A stretch of DNA of 64,000 nucleotides from Streptomyces diastaticus subsp. diastaticus. GTDB taxonomy: Bacteria; Actinomycetota; Actinomycetes; Streptomycetales; Streptomycetaceae. Shown piece by piece: positions 63,526 through 64,000 of this stretch. Position 1 is the first letter of the stretch. Every line of letters starts with the position of its first letter. Position numbers and translations under genes: made by a program. The notes below the pieces were generated by a model, which was given only the letters and a program-made list of their open reading frames with translations, had not been told where the DNA came from and did not search any database. The stretch is from NCBI RefSeq assembly GCF_011170125.1, contig NZ_BLLN01000002.1, positions 591,501 to 655,500 on the forward strand, in the 5' to 3' direction.

Positions 63526-64000
63526 TCAGGACGAACCGGGCGCCACGGGGCCACTCGCGCTCAGGCCGTCGCCGATCGTCCTGCCCGTGCCCCAGCGCAC
63601 CACCGGGCGGTCGAAGTGGGCGGCGTGTTGCGGCGGATGGGCGGCGGCGTAGCCGAGGACGAACCGGTCCGGCGCGCCGTCCAGGACCCCGCCGGAGGGA
63701 TCGTCGTCCCCGTCCCGGCGGACCACGTCCCGTTCGGGGAACAGCGCGTCGCGCACGACGACGGCGCAGAGGTAGAGCGTCCCGGCCAGGTGCAGGCAGA
63801 TCGCGAGGTGGTACCCCTCCAGGGGCAGGCCGCGCTGGGCGTCCCCACTGCTGGTGTAGGCCAGGTACATCCAGATGCCGAGGTAGTACAGCACCTCGCA
63901 GCTCTGCCAGATCAGGAAGTCGCGCCAGCGGGGGCGGGCGAGGGCGGCCAGCGGGATCAGCCAGAGTACGTACTGCGGCGAGTACACCTTGTTGGTGAGG
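63526..64000 (-). CDS. C-terminus of a GT87-type membrane glycosyltransferase (partial)
   Basis: The gene runs off the right-hand edge. The visible C-terminal part includes NKVYSPQYVLWLIPLAALA, two or three helices, and a soluble tail. The SPQYVLWL motif is typical of polyprenyl-phosphate-mannose-dependent GT87/GT-C mannosyltransferases. The substrate is not determinable from this part. Confidence 0.8.
   Translation of the reverse strand, partial: LTNKVYSPQYVLWLIPLAALARPRWRDFLIWQSCEVLYYLGIWMYLAYTSSGDAQRGLPLEGYHLAICLHLAGTLYLCAVVVRDALFPERDVVRRDGDDDPSGGVLDGAPDRFVLGYAAAHPPQHAAHFDRPVVRWGTGRTIGDGLSASGPVAPGSS

Overview
The window is core chromosome of a Streptomyces (or very close relative). The evidence is the very high GC content with NNC/NNG-biased codons, the sporulation pair ssgA/ssgR, LL-DAP/Gly-type FemX, duplicated HAD phosphatases, and the block rpsF-ssb-rpsR-rplI / MATE / dnaB. 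From memory, the gene order closely follows the S. coelicolor region around SCO3900-SCO3970, which lies beside oriC. Thirteen perfect copies and several near copies of the Streptomyces ParB-binding palindrome GTTTCACGTGAAAC (parS) are spread through the window, which supports an origin-proximal position, with oriC expected beyond the right-hand end.

Layout. 1-4 kb: a GAF-PP2C phosphatase-like protein, a proline aminopeptidase and an anti-sigma-like ATPase. 4.2-10.6 kb: an extracytoplasmic copper-handling set (a His/Met/Cys-bearing membrane protein, YcnI, Sco, PCuAC, a CopC-CopD fusion and a Tat-exported DyP peroxidase of the DtpA type). 10.7-14.5 kb: pheA, serS and a Cof-type HAD. 14.6-18.1 kb: two ATPase/permease ABC pairs in one minus-strand operon. 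18.5-22.1 kb: an alpha/beta-hydrolase-SDR fusion of EphD type, a hypothetical gene, and a decayed IS481-family element. 22-25 kb: an LLM oxidoreductase, a second HAD and an M23 peptidase. 25.2-33.4 kb: a minus-strand respiratory operon, cydA-cydB-cydDC plus a DosS/DevS-like histidine kinase, behind a perfect Rex operator. 33.5-38.7 kb: a HisC-type aminotransferase, a LacI regulator, a metallophosphoesterase and an unknown membrane protein. 38.8-42.2 kb: thiC with its TPP riboswitch, and a YibE/F protein. 42.3-50.5 kb: ssgA, ssgR, small membrane and cupin proteins, a PLP lyase, and LysR, NUDIX, GNAT and MarR genes. 50.7-55.1 kb: two beta-lactamase-fold hydrolases, a hexapeptide acetyltransferase and a DHFR-like protein. 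55.2-60.4 kb: dnaB, MATE, rplI, rpsR, ssb, rpsF. 60.7-64 kb: a small membrane protein, femX, an alanine-racemase-like protein and the end of a GT87-type glycosyltransferase.

How parts work together. The copper block should move Cu across and outside the membrane to cuproenzymes and pairs with the DyP peroxidase. The cyd block makes the bd oxidase and its thiol exporter under NADH/NAD+ control (Rex), with a likely heme-GAF kinase attached. FemX and the racemase-like protein fit peptidoglycan bridge synthesis. The DNA-level signals are the most unusual part of the window: regularly spaced parS sites (29 bp and 48 bp steps), several built into coding sequences, and three DnaA-box clusters outside oriC. 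No tRNA, rRNA, CRISPR array or prophage was seen.
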